Under the pieces are notes generated by a model, which searched no databases, was not told where the DNA came from, and saw only the letters and a program-made list of their open reading frames with translations. A DNA stretch of 64,000 nt, from the NCBI GenBank assembly GCA_964579135.1, contig CAZOFD010000001.1, forward strand, positions 34,483 through 98,482. Reading direction: 5' to 3'. How positions within the stretch are numbered: position 1 is the first letter of the stretch; each line of letters starts with the position of its first letter. The translations under genes and the position numbers were made by a program. The stretch comes from CAG-390 sp964579135. GTDB taxonomy: Bacteria; Bacillota; Clostridia; Oscillospirales; CAG-272. This document shows positions 52,824 through 61,563 of the stretch, piece by piece.

Positions 52824-53126
52824 AAACGGGCGGTGCCCCTTTTGCCACCCTGCCGCGAACAAGGTGCGCTGACGGTGTGCCGCGGGTGGATTTTTCGATA
52901 TCGAATTTCAAAACGCCGAGCGACACGCCCGTGCACCGAGTGGTGCGCGGGCATACGTAAATCAAAAAAGTGTTTGCCTATGCTGAGACGCACGTCAAAT
53001 TATATCAAAAACGCGAATATATAATCGTTTTTTGTTATTTTGGTGAATAATTGCGTACATTTTCCTGCATTTTAAGCCGTGGGCTTTAGTTTTTTGGGCG
53101 TTTTATGAAAAAATCTCTTTTTGCTC
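52824..53126. other. Intergenic region between addA and the citrate operon
   Basis: No gene seen. It contains a G/C-rich hairpin (52927-52937 and 52942-52952, GTGCACC/GGTGCGC arms with one G-U pair) lacking a U-tract. A small hairpin AAGCC/GGCTT (53074-53086) followed by TAGTTTTTT could be a weak terminator for addBA. Confidence 0.5.
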
Positions 53127-53155
53127 TTGCAAAAACCGGAATTATGATGTATAAT
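53127..53155 (+). promoter_or_regulatory. Promoter of the Re-citrate synthase operon
   Basis: TTGCAA (53127-53132), 17-bp spacer, TATAAT (53150-53155), about 80 bp before the ATG. Confidence 0.72.
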
Positions 53156-53236
53156 ATTCGTATTATACTCTGCCGTCTGTCGCCGTAGCGCATATCTCGG
53201 CGCCAAAAGCAAACTCAAAGCAAGGAGAATCGTAAA

Positions 53237-54604
53237 ATGATAGAGATCTCATCCAGGTCCAATTTGTTGGAACAAAAATCGTACAAATATACGTTGCAGG
53301 ACGTAGCGGAGCCGAATCTTTACCGCGAGATATACACTTACGACGACGTGCCTATGCTCGCGTTCAACCACAGGCGCGTCCCCCTCGGTATGCCGGAACA
53401 GATCTGGATAACGGACACCTCTTTTCGCGACGGTATGCAGTCTCGCGCGCCCTATACGCCGAAACAGATAGTAGATCTTTATAAAATGCTGAGCCGCCTC
53501 GGCGGACCGAAAGGCATAATTCGCGCCACGGAATTTTTCGTTTACAGCGAAAACGACAGAAAAGCGCTGAACGACTGCCGCGAGCTCGGACTTGAGTTCC
53601 CCGAGATAACGACGTGGATCAGGGCGAGCCTTGAGGACTTTAAACTCGTTAAGGATCTCGGAATAAAAGAGACGGGCATCCTTGTCTCCTGCTCCGACTA
53701 CCACATATTCAAAAAACTCGGTATGACGAGAAAGCAGGCGTTCGACCATTACCTCAGAACCATATCCGCGGCGCTTGAAATGGGCATCCTGCCGCGTTGC
53801 CACTTCGAGGACATAACGCGTGCGGATTTCTACGGTTTTGTAGTACCTTTCGTTAACGCCATCCAAGAGCTCGCTCGCGAAGCGGGCATACCCGTAAGGA
53901 TACGCGCCTGCGACACTATGGGTTACGGCGTTCCGTACAGCGAAGTGGCTCTGCCGCGAAGCGTGCCCGGTATAATATACGGCTTGCAGCACTACTCCGA
54001 CGTTCCGAGCGAAATGCTCGAGTGGCACGGTCACAACGACTTTTACAAGGGAGTGGCAAACGCGACTTGCGCATGGCTCTTCGGCGCTTGCTCCGTCAAC
54101 ACGTCTCTGCTCGGCATAGGCGAACGCACCGGCAACGTTCCGCTCGAGGCTATGGTATTCGAGTACGCGTCGTTAAAGGGAACGCTCGACGGTATGGATC
54201 CGACCGTCATCACCGAAATAGCGGACTATTTTAAAAACGAAATGGGTTACGAGATCCCGCCGATGACTCCCTTTGTCGGAGAAGACTTTAACACGACGCG
54301 CGCCGGTATCCACGCAGACGGTATGCTCAAGGACGAGGAGATCTACAACATATTCAATACCGACAAGATACTCAACCGTCCCGCCGGCGTAACGGTCACC
54401 TCGACCTCGGGCCTTGCGGGCATCGCATACTGGATAAACGTCCACTACCGCCTGAAGGGCGACGACGCCGTCAGCAAACACGACGACCTCGTCGTGCACA
54501 TCAAAAAATGGGTCGACGCACAATACACCGCCGGCAGGCAGACAGCCATATCTTCCCGCGAACTCGAAAAACAGATAATAAAATACAAAAAGGAACACAA
54601 CTGA
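53237..54604 (+). CDS. Re-citrate synthase (isopropylmalate synthase-like)
   Basis: 455-residue DRE-TIM barrel enzyme. It resembles LeuA/homocitrate synthases, but the long N-terminal lead (AEPNLYREIYTYDDVPMLAF) and context fit the Re-face citrate synthase described in Clostridium kluyveri. Catalytic features: ITDTSFRDGMQSR (metal/catalytic Arg-Asp), EFFVYSENDR, CHFEDITRADFYGFV, RACDTMGYGVPY, EWHGHNDFYKG (metal His pair) and LLGIGERTGNVPLEA. It condenses acetyl-CoA with oxaloacetate (inferred). AAGGAG precedes the start. Aconitase and isocitrate dehydrogenase follow without gaps, which argues against a leucine or NifV role. Confidence 0.85.
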   Translation: MIEISSRSNLLEQKSYKYTLQDVAEPNLYREIYTYDDVPMLAFNHRRVPLGMPEQIWITDTSFRDGMQSRAPYTPKQIVDLYKMLSRLGGPKGIIRATEFFVYSENDRKALNDCRELGLEFPEITTWIRASLEDFKLVKDLGIKETGILVSCSDYHIFKKLGMTRKQAFDHYLRTISAALEMGILPRCHFEDITRADFYGFVVPFVNAIQELAREAGIPVRIRACDTMGYGVPYSEVALPRSVPGIIYGLQHYSDVPSEMLEWHGHNDFYKGVANATCAWLFGACSVNTSLLGIGERTGNVPLEAMVFEYASLKGTLDGMDPTVITEIADYFKNEMGYEIPPMTPFVGEDFNTTRAGIHADGMLKDEEIYNIFNTDKILNRPAGVTVTSTSGLAGIAYWINVHYRLKGDDAVSKHDDLVVHIKKWVDAQYTAGRQTAISSRELEKQIIKYKKEHN

Positions 54605-56538
54605 TGGGAAAAACGATAGCACAAAAGATAATTGCCTCCCACCTCGTCAGCGGAGATATGACTCCGGGCAGCGAGATATCCCTGCACATCGACCGCACTT
54701 TAACGCAAGACGCCACTGGCACTATGGCGTACATCGAATTCGAAGCGATAGGCATACCGCGCGTGCGTACCGAGCTTTCCGTTGCATATATAGATCACAA
54801 CACGTTGCAATCCGGATTTATGAACGCCGACGACCACCGCTTTATCCGCACCGCGGCGGCGAAATACGGCATTCACTATTCGCGCCCCGGCAACGGTATC
54901 TGCCACCAAGTCAATCTCGAGCGCTTCGGCGTCCCCGGCAAGACCCTTATCGGCTCCGACAGCCACACCCCCACCGCCGGCGGCATCGGTATGCTTGCTT
55001 TCGGCGCGGGCGGTCTTGACGTAGCAGTCGCTATGGGCGGCGGAGCGTATTCTATGGTAATGCCCAAGATGATACGCGTTAACCTGACGGGCAAACTTAA
55101 CCCTTGGGTAAGCGCCAAAGACGTCAGCCTCGAGATACTTCGCATACTTTCCGTCAAAGGCGGGGTCGGCTGCATAATCGAATGGGGCGGCGAGGGCGTA
55201 AAAACGCTCTCCGTACCGCAACGCGCGACGATAACCAATATGGGCGCGGAGCTCGGCGCGACGACCTCCGTTTTTCCCGCCGACGAGATCACCGAGGCAT
55301 TTTTGACAGCCCAAGGCAGGGGCGACGACTTTACGCCCGTGTTTGCGGACGACGACGCCGTATACGACCGCGTTATAGACATAGACCTCTCGTCGCTCGA
55401 GCCTATGGCGGCTTGCCCGCACAGCCCCGACAACGTAAAAAAGATCAGCGAACTGGTCGGAATGCCCGTCAGCCAAGTTTGCGTCGGCTCCTGCACCAAC
55501 TCCTCGCTCGCCGATATGCTTGCCGTCGCAGCAGTATTGCGCGGCAAGACGGTATCTCCCTCTGTCGGGATGTCCGTCTCGCCCGGTTCAAAGCAAGTGC
55601 TCGCAATGCTTGCCGATTGCGGCGCGCTTACGGATATCATTGCCTCCGGCGCGCGCCTGCTCGAATGTGCTTGCGGTCCTTGCATCGGTATGGGCTTTTC
55701 GCCCGAATCCGAGGGCGTATCCCTGCGCACGTTCAACCGCAACTTCGAGGGCAGAAGCGGCACGCGCGACGCAAAAGTATATCTCGTTTCTCCGGAAGTG
55801 GCGGCGGTCTCCGCCATCACGGGAATGATAACCGACCCGCGCACCCTCGGCGCATACCCCGAGATAAAGTTGCCCCAAAAATTCAGAATCGACGACAGCG
55901 GAGTTATCCCCCCCCTCTCGGAGCAAGAAGCCGAAAAAGCGGAAGTGCTTCGCGGGCCAAACATCAAAGGATATCCGCAGACACACCCCGTTACGGACGA
56001 CGTCTGCGCCAAAGTATCGCTCAAAACCGGCGATAATATAACCACAGACCACATTATGCCCGCGGGAGCCGCGGTGCTGCCGTATCGCTCCAATATACCT
56101 AAGATGAGCGAATTCTGCTTTAACGTATGCGACCCCGAATTCCCCTCCCGCGCAAAGAATATGGGGCAAAGCATTATAATCGGCGGCACAAATTACGGTC
56201 AAGGCTCGTCGCGCGAGCATGCGGCGCTCGTTCCGCTCTACCTCGGAGTACGCGCCGTTATCGCAAAATCCTTTGCGAGGATCCACCGCGACAATCTCGT
56301 CAACGCCGGCATACTGCCGCTCGTATTCGAAAACGAATCCGATTACGACAACGTCTCGCTCGGCGACGAACTTTGCATAAAAGGAATAACGAGCGGAATG
56401 AGAAGCGGAAAGATTTCCCTCAAAAACAAGACCTCGGGACGCGAGGCAACGCTTATCTGCGACCTGTCCCCGAGACAAGCCGAAATACTCGAGGCAGGCG
56501 GTTTGCTTGCCGCAACCGGAAAGAAAGAGGTACGATAA
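54604..56538 (+). CDS. Aconitate hydratase
   Basis: 644-residue [4Fe-4S] enzyme that isomerises citrate to isocitrate. The ATG at 54604 overlaps the previous stop (TGATG). Cluster ligands: CVGSCTNSS (~300) and CACGPCIGMG (~357). 'IGSDSHTPTAGGIGMLAFG' and, in the swivel domain, 'IGGTNYGQGSSREHAALVP' are diagnostic. The length fits the mitochondrial-type/AcnX-independent clostridial aconitase rather than the ~900-residue AcnA. It could in principle act on homoaconitate, but the neighbours favour citrate. Confidence 0.93.
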   Translation: MGKTIAQKIIASHLVSGDMTPGSEISLHIDRTLTQDATGTMAYIEFEAIGIPRVRTELSVAYIDHNTLQSGFMNADDHRFIRTAAAKYGIHYSRPGNGICHQVNLERFGVPGKTLIGSDSHTPTAGGIGMLAFGAGGLDVAVAMGGGAYSMVMPKMIRVNLTGKLNPWVSAKDVSLEILRILSVKGGVGCIIEWGGEGVKTLSVPQRATITNMGAELGATTSVFPADEITEAFLTAQGRGDDFTPVFADDDAVYDRVIDIDLSSLEPMAACPHSPDNVKKISELVGMPVSQVCVGSCTNSSLADMLAVAAVLRGKTVSPSVGMSVSPGSKQVLAMLADCGALTDIIASGARLLECACGPCIGMGFSPESEGVSLRTFNRNFEGRSGTRDAKVYLVSPEVAAVSAITGMITDPRTLGAYPEIKLPQKFRIDDSGVIPPLSEQEAEKAEVLRGPNIKGYPQTHPVTDDVCAKVSLKTGDNITTDHIMPAGAAVLPYRSNIPKMSEFCFNVCDPEFPSRAKNMGQSIIIGGTNYGQGSSREHAALVPLYLGVRAVIAKSFARIHRDNLVNAGILPLVFENESDYDNVSLGDELCIKGITSGMRSGKISLKNKTSGREATLICDLSPRQAEILEAGGLLAATGKKEVR

Positions 56539-57716
56539 TGGAAAACTCGCTGCACGAAAATTACATATCCGAAGCCGTTAAAAATTTCGAAAAGATCCTG
56601 CGCGAGCAATCGGCACGCGCCGACAAAATGAATCACGCCGCACCCGCCACGGATTTTTCAAAGCTCGAAAAGATAGTTATCGGTTGTTGCGGCGGCGACG
56701 GAATCGGTCCGATAATAACCGCCGAGGCTCGCCGCGTGCTTGAATTTTTGCTCAAAGACGCGATCGCTGTCGGCAAGATAGAGCTGCGCGACGTCGACGG
56801 TCTTACCCTTGAGAACAGGATAGCATGCGACAAGGCGATACCCGACGACGTTCTCGCCGCACTCAAAGAGTGCAACGTTATCCTCAAAGGTCCGACTACC
56901 ACCCCCAAAGGCGGCACGGGAGCCAAAGACCTTGAGAGCGCAAACGTCGCAATGCGTCGCGAACTCGATCTTTTCGCCAACGTTCGCCCCGTTGCCATCC
57001 CCGACGCAGGGATAGATTGGACGTTTTTCAGAGAAAACACCGAGGGCGAATACGTTCTCGGCAGTCGCGGAGTGGAGATCCCCGGCGAGCTTTGCTGCGA
57101 CTTTAAGGTCACCACGGACGCGGGCACCGCTCGTATATGCCGCGCGGCATACGACTTTGCCGTTAAAAACGGCAAAACTCGCGTCGCCTGCGTTACAAAA
57201 GCGAATATTATGAAAAAGACGGACGGCAAATTCTCGCGCATAGCCCACGAGATCGCAGACGCCGAATACCCCTCCCTCACAGTCGAAGATTGGTATATCG
57301 ATATAATGACTGCAAAACTCGTTGACGAGCGCGACCGCGCACGTTTCGAAGTGTTTCTCCTGCCCAATCTTTACGGCGACATCATCACCGACGAGGCTGC
57401 GCAGATCCAAGGCGGCGTAGGCACGGCGGGAAGCGCGAATATCGGCGCTCATTACGCTATGTTCGAGGCAATACACGGCTCTGCCCCCCGTATGATAGAG
57501 CGCGGCGACGGCGACCGCGCAAATCCCGCAAGTATGCTGCGCGCCGCGGGAATGCTTTTGAACCACATCGGTTACACCGCCGAAGCGGACAAACTTAAGC
57601 GCGCGCTCGACGTATGCACAGCTCCCGACGCAAAAGTAAAGATCACAGGTCACTCCGACGGTGCCACCTGCTCCGAATTCGGCGATTATCTTATGGACGT
57701 TTGCACGAAACTGTAA
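56538..57716 (+). CDS. Isocitrate dehydrogenase, isopropylmalate dehydrogenase-type
   Basis: 392-residue beta-decarboxylating dehydrogenase, last of the citrate operon; its ATG overlaps the aconitase stop by 1 bp. Motifs: CCGGDGIGPIITAEA, LKGPTTTPKG, 'DLFANVRPVAIPD', 'FFRENTEGEYV' (substrate Arg/Tyr region), 'NLYGDIITDEAAQIQGG' (metal Asp) and 'EAIHGSAPRMI'. NAD or NADP preference is not certain. It should yield 2-oxoglutarate, giving the cell a partial oxidative TCA branch. Confidence 0.92.
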   Translation: MENSLHENYISEAVKNFEKILREQSARADKMNHAAPATDFSKLEKIVIGCCGGDGIGPIITAEARRVLEFLLKDAIAVGKIELRDVDGLTLENRIACDKAIPDDVLAALKECNVILKGPTTTPKGGTGAKDLESANVAMRRELDLFANVRPVAIPDAGIDWTFFRENTEGEYVLGSRGVEIPGELCCDFKVTTDAGTARICRAAYDFAVKNGKTRVACVTKANIMKKTDGKFSRIAHEIADAEYPSLTVEDWYIDIMTAKLVDERDRARFEVFLLPNLYGDIITDEAAQIQGGVGTAGSANIGAHYAMFEAIHGSAPRMIERGDGDRANPASMLRAAGMLLNHIGYTAEADKLKRALDVCTAPDAKVKITGHSDGATCSEFGDYLMDVCTKL

Positions 57717-57797
57717 AATTTTCGCACTTTCCATCTTTATCAAAAACGATTGTGGCTCATTTATCTCATATCTTCAACCGATAACCGAATTACATAT

Positions 57798-57845
57798 AAA
57801 AAGATACCTTGTGCGGATCAACGATGCACAAGGTATCTTTTTCTT
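57798..57845. terminator. Bidirectional terminator after the citrate operon
   Basis: 17-bp perfect stem (57798-57814 and 57826-57842) with A/T-rich ends, between convergent transcription units. Confidence 0.9.
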
Positions 57846-57849
57846 AATC

Positions 57850-58586
57850 TTATTTCAGGGGGTTGCCGCAATACTCGCACTTGCCGAGATCGCCGGAAAC
57901 GGTGTTATTAGCTCCGCAACCGGGGCACTCAACAACTCTCGTTTCTTTCGTGGCAAACGCAACGCCGTCCGTGAGGTTCCCCGCATTCATATTAGCGAAA
58001 CGGTCGCCGGCAAGTACGATATTTTTTGTTTTTTCATCAATATAGGCATTCTTCAAGACGTCGTCGTTAATCATCTTCTGAACGTCTTTTTTAACGGTAT
58101 CGTACGGCTTAGCGGTTGCGGAAGCAACGGCATCAAGATTTCTTTCTCCGCCGTTTATAATAACGGCAAGGTATTTTTTTATACTTTCGCTTTCCGCTTT
58201 TATTTTATTTGCCTTAGTCAGCAAGATAGGACCGACTACCAAAAAGATCAAACTCATTGCGACAAGCGAGCCGTCAATATCTGCACCCGAAGCACTTTGA
58301 GCGGCGCCGCCTATAAAACCAAAGCCGCCCAATACAACCAAAACCATTCCGATGATATATAGCCGTTTTCCGGCGGAGTTGTTTATCACGTCGGTCTTAT
58401 TCAAAGTACTGCGCTTGATGATCAAGACCAAGCCTACGGGCCAANNNNNNNNNNNNNNNNNNNNNNNNNNNNNNNNNNNNNNNNNNNNNNNNNNNNNNNN
58501 NNNNNNNNNNNNNNNNNNNNNNNNNNNNNNNNNNNNNNNNNNNNTACGGGCCAAGAATAAATTTTCTCTGTTTTACTTTTGCGCAT
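57850..58586 (-). CDS. Zinc-ribbon membrane protein, interrupted by an assembly gap
   Basis: The gene contains a 100-N gap. If the identical 10-mers on either side are collapsed, the ATG at 58586 (MRKSKTEKIYSWPVG) reads in frame to the stop. That gives ~209 residues. Two or three membrane helices (WPVGLVLII; RLYIIGMVLVVLGGFGFIGG; LVAMSLIFLVVGPILL) precede a winged-helix-like part (KYLAVIINGGERNLDAVASA...YDTVKKDVQKMI). A C-terminal zinc ribbon ends the protein (CPGCGAN ... CEYCGNPL). With the literal gap the two sides are out of frame. The first helix is short in the collapsed form, so missing sequence cannot be excluded. Function unknown. Confidence 0.65.
58435..58554. repeat. Identical 10-mers flanking the N gap
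   Basis: TACGGGCCAA occurs at 58435-58444 and again at 58545-58554, directly on both sides of the N run. This is most simply an unmerged contig overlap. Confidence 0.9.
58445..58544. other. Assembly gap (100 N)
   Basis: Exactly 100 unknown bases, the usual size of an arbitrary scaffolding gap. True length unknown and possibly zero or negative. Confidence 0.98.
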
Positions 58587-58609
58587 TTTACGTAACCTTA
58601 GGATGTCGG

Positions 58610-59281
58610 TCAACATCCGCCTCTCTTTATATTTTCAGTTTTTACGGTGCGTAAATCAATCGTATTTTTTATTTCGGAAATCAAAGCGGAAACGTTTTCG
58701 CCGTTCCCCCTCAGTTGAGTTTCAAGCTCCCCGAGTTTTTTCATAACGGCACACTCATCGTCCGTAAGTTCGCTGTTATCCGAAAACCTGATAAGATCGG
58801 CGATCTCGATCAAATCTTTTTTCCACTCGCTTTGCCCGTATAAAACCGCAAGCCCCCGAGCTTTGGCATAGCAAGCGTCCATAGTTGCCCGTCTGTTTGC
58901 CGAAGTTTTGTTGCTTTCGGAAACGTTGTTCCCAAAATATAAGACGAGCAAATCCGCCTCTGCTATCGCACACAGCAGCAAGATATTTAAAAGAATATAC
59001 GTTTTAAGCGAGAGCGGAAAGAAATTGACGAACACAATCGATATAACCGATACCGCCGCAAAATGGGCAACGCTTGTAAAAATACTTGCTCGCGTAATAA
59101 CGTTTTTGTTTGCAAATATTGCTTTCAGCGTTCCGATCACTTCCGAAACAAGCAAAAACGTCAGTGAGACCCAATACATCGGAACGGCAAAAATATTGTC
59201 AAACGCAAGCAAACAGAATATTACCGTTGCCGCCATAGCTATAAGTCCGCAGATCAACGTCGTAAGTTTCGTATTTTTCAT
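58610..59281 (-). CDS. Membrane protein of SPFH cassette, unknown function
   Basis: 223 residues; the ATG at 59281 follows GGGAGG. Four membrane helices fill the first ~125 residues (LTTLICGLIAMAATVIFCLL; MYWVSLTFLLVSEVIGTL; FTSVAHFAAVSVISIVFV; TYILLNILLLCAIAEADLL). A soluble C-terminus with helical character (AKARGLAVLYGQSEWKKDLI; LTDDECAVMKKLGELETQL) follows. No family recognised. It lies 17 bp after the SPFH gene; position and type recall the small membrane proteins co-encoded with Bacillus YdjI. Visibly more AT-rich than the core genes. Confidence 0.75.
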   Translation of the reverse strand: MKNTKLTTLICGLIAMAATVIFCLLAFDNIFAVPMYWVSLTFLLVSEVIGTLKAIFANKNVITRASIFTSVAHFAAVSVISIVFVNFFPLSLKTYILLNILLLCAIAEADLLVLYFGNNVSESNKTSANRRATMDACYAKARGLAVLYGQSEWKKDLIEIADLIRFSDNSELTDDECAVMKKLGELETQLRGNGENVSALISEIKNTIDLRTVKTENIKRGGC

Positions 59282-59298
59282 AAACTCGACCTCCCTCG

Positions 59299-60450
59299 TT
59301 AATTGGCGGGAGTTCCGCATTCGGGGCAGAACTTGGTCGAACTTTCCATTTCTCTGCCGCAGTTCGAACATTTTTTGATAATCGATCTGCCGCACTCGGG
59401 GCAGAATTTCACGCTTCCCGCCACAATTGTCCCACAGTTTGAACATTTAATATCCGACTTTGCGGCTTTTCCCCTTGCGAAAACAGACGTATCACATCCG
59501 CAAAAACGACAAAATTGCTCGTTTGCGCCGATTCTGCCTTTACAATCGGGGCATTCCTTGGTATCGTTTGCGTTAAGGGTCTTGGATATACTGCCGAATT
59601 GCTCTGCGACGGTACCGCCCATTCCGACACCCACGCCAAGACCGATGCCGGCGCCCATTAATCCGCCCGACATTGAACCGGAATTGTTAGCCACACCTTC
59701 CAAAGTGTCGAATGAACGCTCTTGCTGATAACTGTAACCGACAATGTCCATTTCCGCTTTCTTGGCAAGTGCTTTTTTCAGTCGGATAACTCCCTCATCA
59801 CCCTCGGGAACGTTTATATCGTTAACGAAGAAAGAAACGAGTTTGATTCCGTATTCGGCAAATACAGGGGATAGTCTTTCTTGAAGAAATACGGATATTT
59901 CTTCAAGATATGCGTTCATTTCCAAAATGCCGATATTTTTACGTACCAAATACGATGAAATAGCGTCTTTGATCTTTGTCAGATAAACGCCCCTGAAGAA
60001 GTCGGAAATAGCTGCCTTGTCAATAATCGGCATTGTTCCGACCAATTTGATCAGGAACTTCTTCGATTCTTCGATTCGGAGTCCGAATTGACCGAAAGCT
60101 CTTAGCGGTACAAACACTTTGTATTTGGGATCTTGGAGTTGAACGGGAGTAGACGTGCCCCACTTACCATTCAAAGAAAACACCTTGTTTATATACCAAA
60201 CTTCTGCGGCAAACGGAGAACGTCGCCCGAAAGGTATATTTACCAATTTGCTGAGGATCGGAATATTATTTGTGGTCAGCGTATGTCTTCCGGCTTGAAA
60301 TACGTCACAAACTTGACCGCCCTTAACTAAAACTGCTTCTTGCGATTCATTTACAATCAACTGCGTCCCCGTACTGAGTTCCTGACTCGGATATTTCCAA
60401 GCAAACACATCAGGACTGCCGTTATATTGTATTACTTTAACAATAGCCAC
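59299..60450 (-). CDS. SPFH-domain protein with C-terminal zinc ribbons (YdjI-like)
   Basis: 383 residues starting at a GTG (60450) after GGAGGG. The SPFH/band-7-like domain (~1-260) shows VKVIQYNGSPDVFAWKYP, LIVNESQEAVLVKGGQ and GRRSPFAAEVWYINK, as in the 'virion core protein-like' YdjI group. 'LEEISVFLQERLSPVFAEYG' precedes a Gly-rich linker (~262-290; GLMGAGIGLGVGVGMGG). Three double-CxxC zinc ribbons end the protein (CPDCKG...CRFCG; CSNCGT...CPECG; CSNCGR...CPECG). In Bacillus such genes lie with pspA; no pspA is seen here. A membrane-stress scaffold is the likely role. Confidence 0.85.
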   Translation of the reverse strand: MAIVKVIQYNGSPDVFAWKYPSQELSTGTQLIVNESQEAVLVKGGQVCDVFQAGRHTLTTNNIPILSKLVNIPFGRRSPFAAEVWYINKVFSLNGKWGTSTPVQLQDPKYKVFVPLRAFGQFGLRIEESKKFLIKLVGTMPIIDKAAISDFFRGVYLTKIKDAISSYLVRKNIGILEMNAYLEEISVFLQERLSPVFAEYGIKLVSFFVNDINVPEGDEGVIRLKKALAKKAEMDIVGYSYQQERSFDTLEGVANNSGSMSGGLMGAGIGLGVGVGMGGTVAEQFGSISKTLNANDTKECPDCKGRIGANEQFCRFCGCDTSVFARGKAAKSDIKCSNCGTIVAGSVKFCPECGRSIIKKCSNCGREMESSTKFCPECGTPAN

Positions 60451-60500
60451 AACGATTCGCCCTCCTCAAATAAACACCGAATGATTTATTCGATGCAATA

Positions 60501-60530
60501 TTTATAGCTAAAAATAACGTTTTGACTCAA
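60501..60530 (-). promoter_or_regulatory. Possible promoter of the SPFH cassette
   Basis: Minus strand: TTGAGT (60525-60530), 18-bp spacer, TATAAA (60501-60506), 50 bp before the GTG start. Confidence 0.42.
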
Positions 60531-60557
60531 AAAAAGCATAAATTTACAAATATTGTG

Positions 60558-60586
60558 TTGACAAATTATTGAAATAGTTTTAAAAT
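60558..60586 (+). promoter_or_regulatory. Orphan plus-strand promoter facing the integrase 3' end
   Basis: TTGACA (60558-60563), 17-bp spacer, TAAAAT (60581-60586). No plus-strand gene follows; transcription would run antisense into the integrase gene. Confidence 0.5.
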
Positions 60587-60630
60587 AAATATTATCAATA
60601 CGTCGAATAAATCAATCGACGCTATTTTGC

Positions 60631-61563
60631 TCAAATTATTCGCGGTAATTTTTTCATCATTTCAATTTTGTGGTCGAGCATACAATGCGCATATCGATTT
60701 AGCGTGACCGATGCGTTTTTATGCCCCATAATATCTGCGACGGTTTTTACGTCCATTCCGCATTCAATTGCGCGAGTAGCGAACGTATGGCGCAAAGCGT
60801 GAAAATTCAATTTACGTACTCCCGCGTGCTCTGTAAGCTTTTCAAACAGATATTGGTACGAACGGATCGACATTCGTTCGCCTTTTTTATTTTCCACGAT
60901 ATACGGCGTCCGTGCGGTCAAATAATCTTGACGCAGCATATTTGTAATATATTCGGGCAAAGGAATCACCCGCTCCGATGCTTTCGTCTTCGGAGTGCCT
61001 ACACATAATTTCCAAACACCGTTTTCGTCTTTTTCTCTATAAACCGTTTTTGTTATAATTATTACGCCTTTGACAAAATCGACGTCATTCCAAGTTAAAC
61101 CGAGCAACTCACCGATCCTCAGCCCCGTGTACAGGCAGAGGATAATACCGTGTAAGCGTTTATCGTCCGATTCGACGATCTCGCTCTCTATAGCGCGTTG
61201 TTCTCCCACCGTAAACGAATCTGCTTTTTTCGTTTCCGCTTTTGTTCTTCGCACTCGCAAACAGGGATTTTCTTCAATATAGTCCATATCGCATGCGTAT
61301 TCAAAGGCGAGATTGAGAACAGACAGCAGCATATTGGCACTTGCGGCGGACAATTTTTCTCCGTTCCGTACATTACCGCCCTTTTTCTGTTTATTTAAAA
61401 ATTCTTGTATATCGCGTCTCCCGACCTCTGAAATGTTTTTTGCGCCCAGTTCGGGGAAAATATGCATTGAAATCAGACCCTTGTATCGGCTGTACGTTCG
61501 TGCCTTTATACGCTCCTTTTGATAGGTTTCAAGCCATTCGTTTAATAAAATTTCCGTTGTCAT
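60631..61563 (-). CDS. Tyrosine recombinase/integrase
   Basis: 310-residue site-specific recombinase of the phage/ICE integrase type. The N-terminal SAM-like core-binding domain covers ~1-105 (LLNEWLETYQKERIKARTYSRY; SAASANMLLSVLNLAFEYA). Catalytic residues: Arg in LYTGLRIGELLGL, the Lys-containing beta hairpin region, His-Arg in FHALRHTFATRA, His in DIMGHKNASV and Tyr in LNRYAHCM. No truncation is seen. GGGAGGG precedes the ATG. No excisionase, relaxase or phage genes adjoin. No att duplication was found by eye at the tRNA-Gln 2 kb away. Confidence 0.93.
   Translation of the reverse strand: MTTEILLNEWLETYQKERIKARTYSRYKGLISMHIFPELGAKNISEVGRRDIQEFLNKQKKGGNVRNGEKLSAASANMLLSVLNLAFEYACDMDYIEENPCLRVRRTKAETKKADSFTVGEQRAIESEIVESDDKRLHGIILCLYTGLRIGELLGLTWNDVDFVKGVIIITKTVYREKDENGVWKLCVGTPKTKASERVIPLPEYITNMLRQDYLTARTPYIVENKKGERMSIRSYQYLFEKLTEHAGVRKLNFHALRHTFATRAIECGMDVKTVADIMGHKNASVTLNRYAHCMLDHKIEMMKKLPRII

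Larger units (their letters stand above)
60482..60614. repeat. 12-bp inverted repeat between SPFH cassette and integrase
   Basis: TGATTTATTCGA (60482-60493) and its exact complement TCGAATAAATCA (60603-60614) bracket a very AT-rich 110 bp. The right copy lies inside a further CGTCGA/TCGACG hairpin (60601-60621). Confidence 0.7.
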
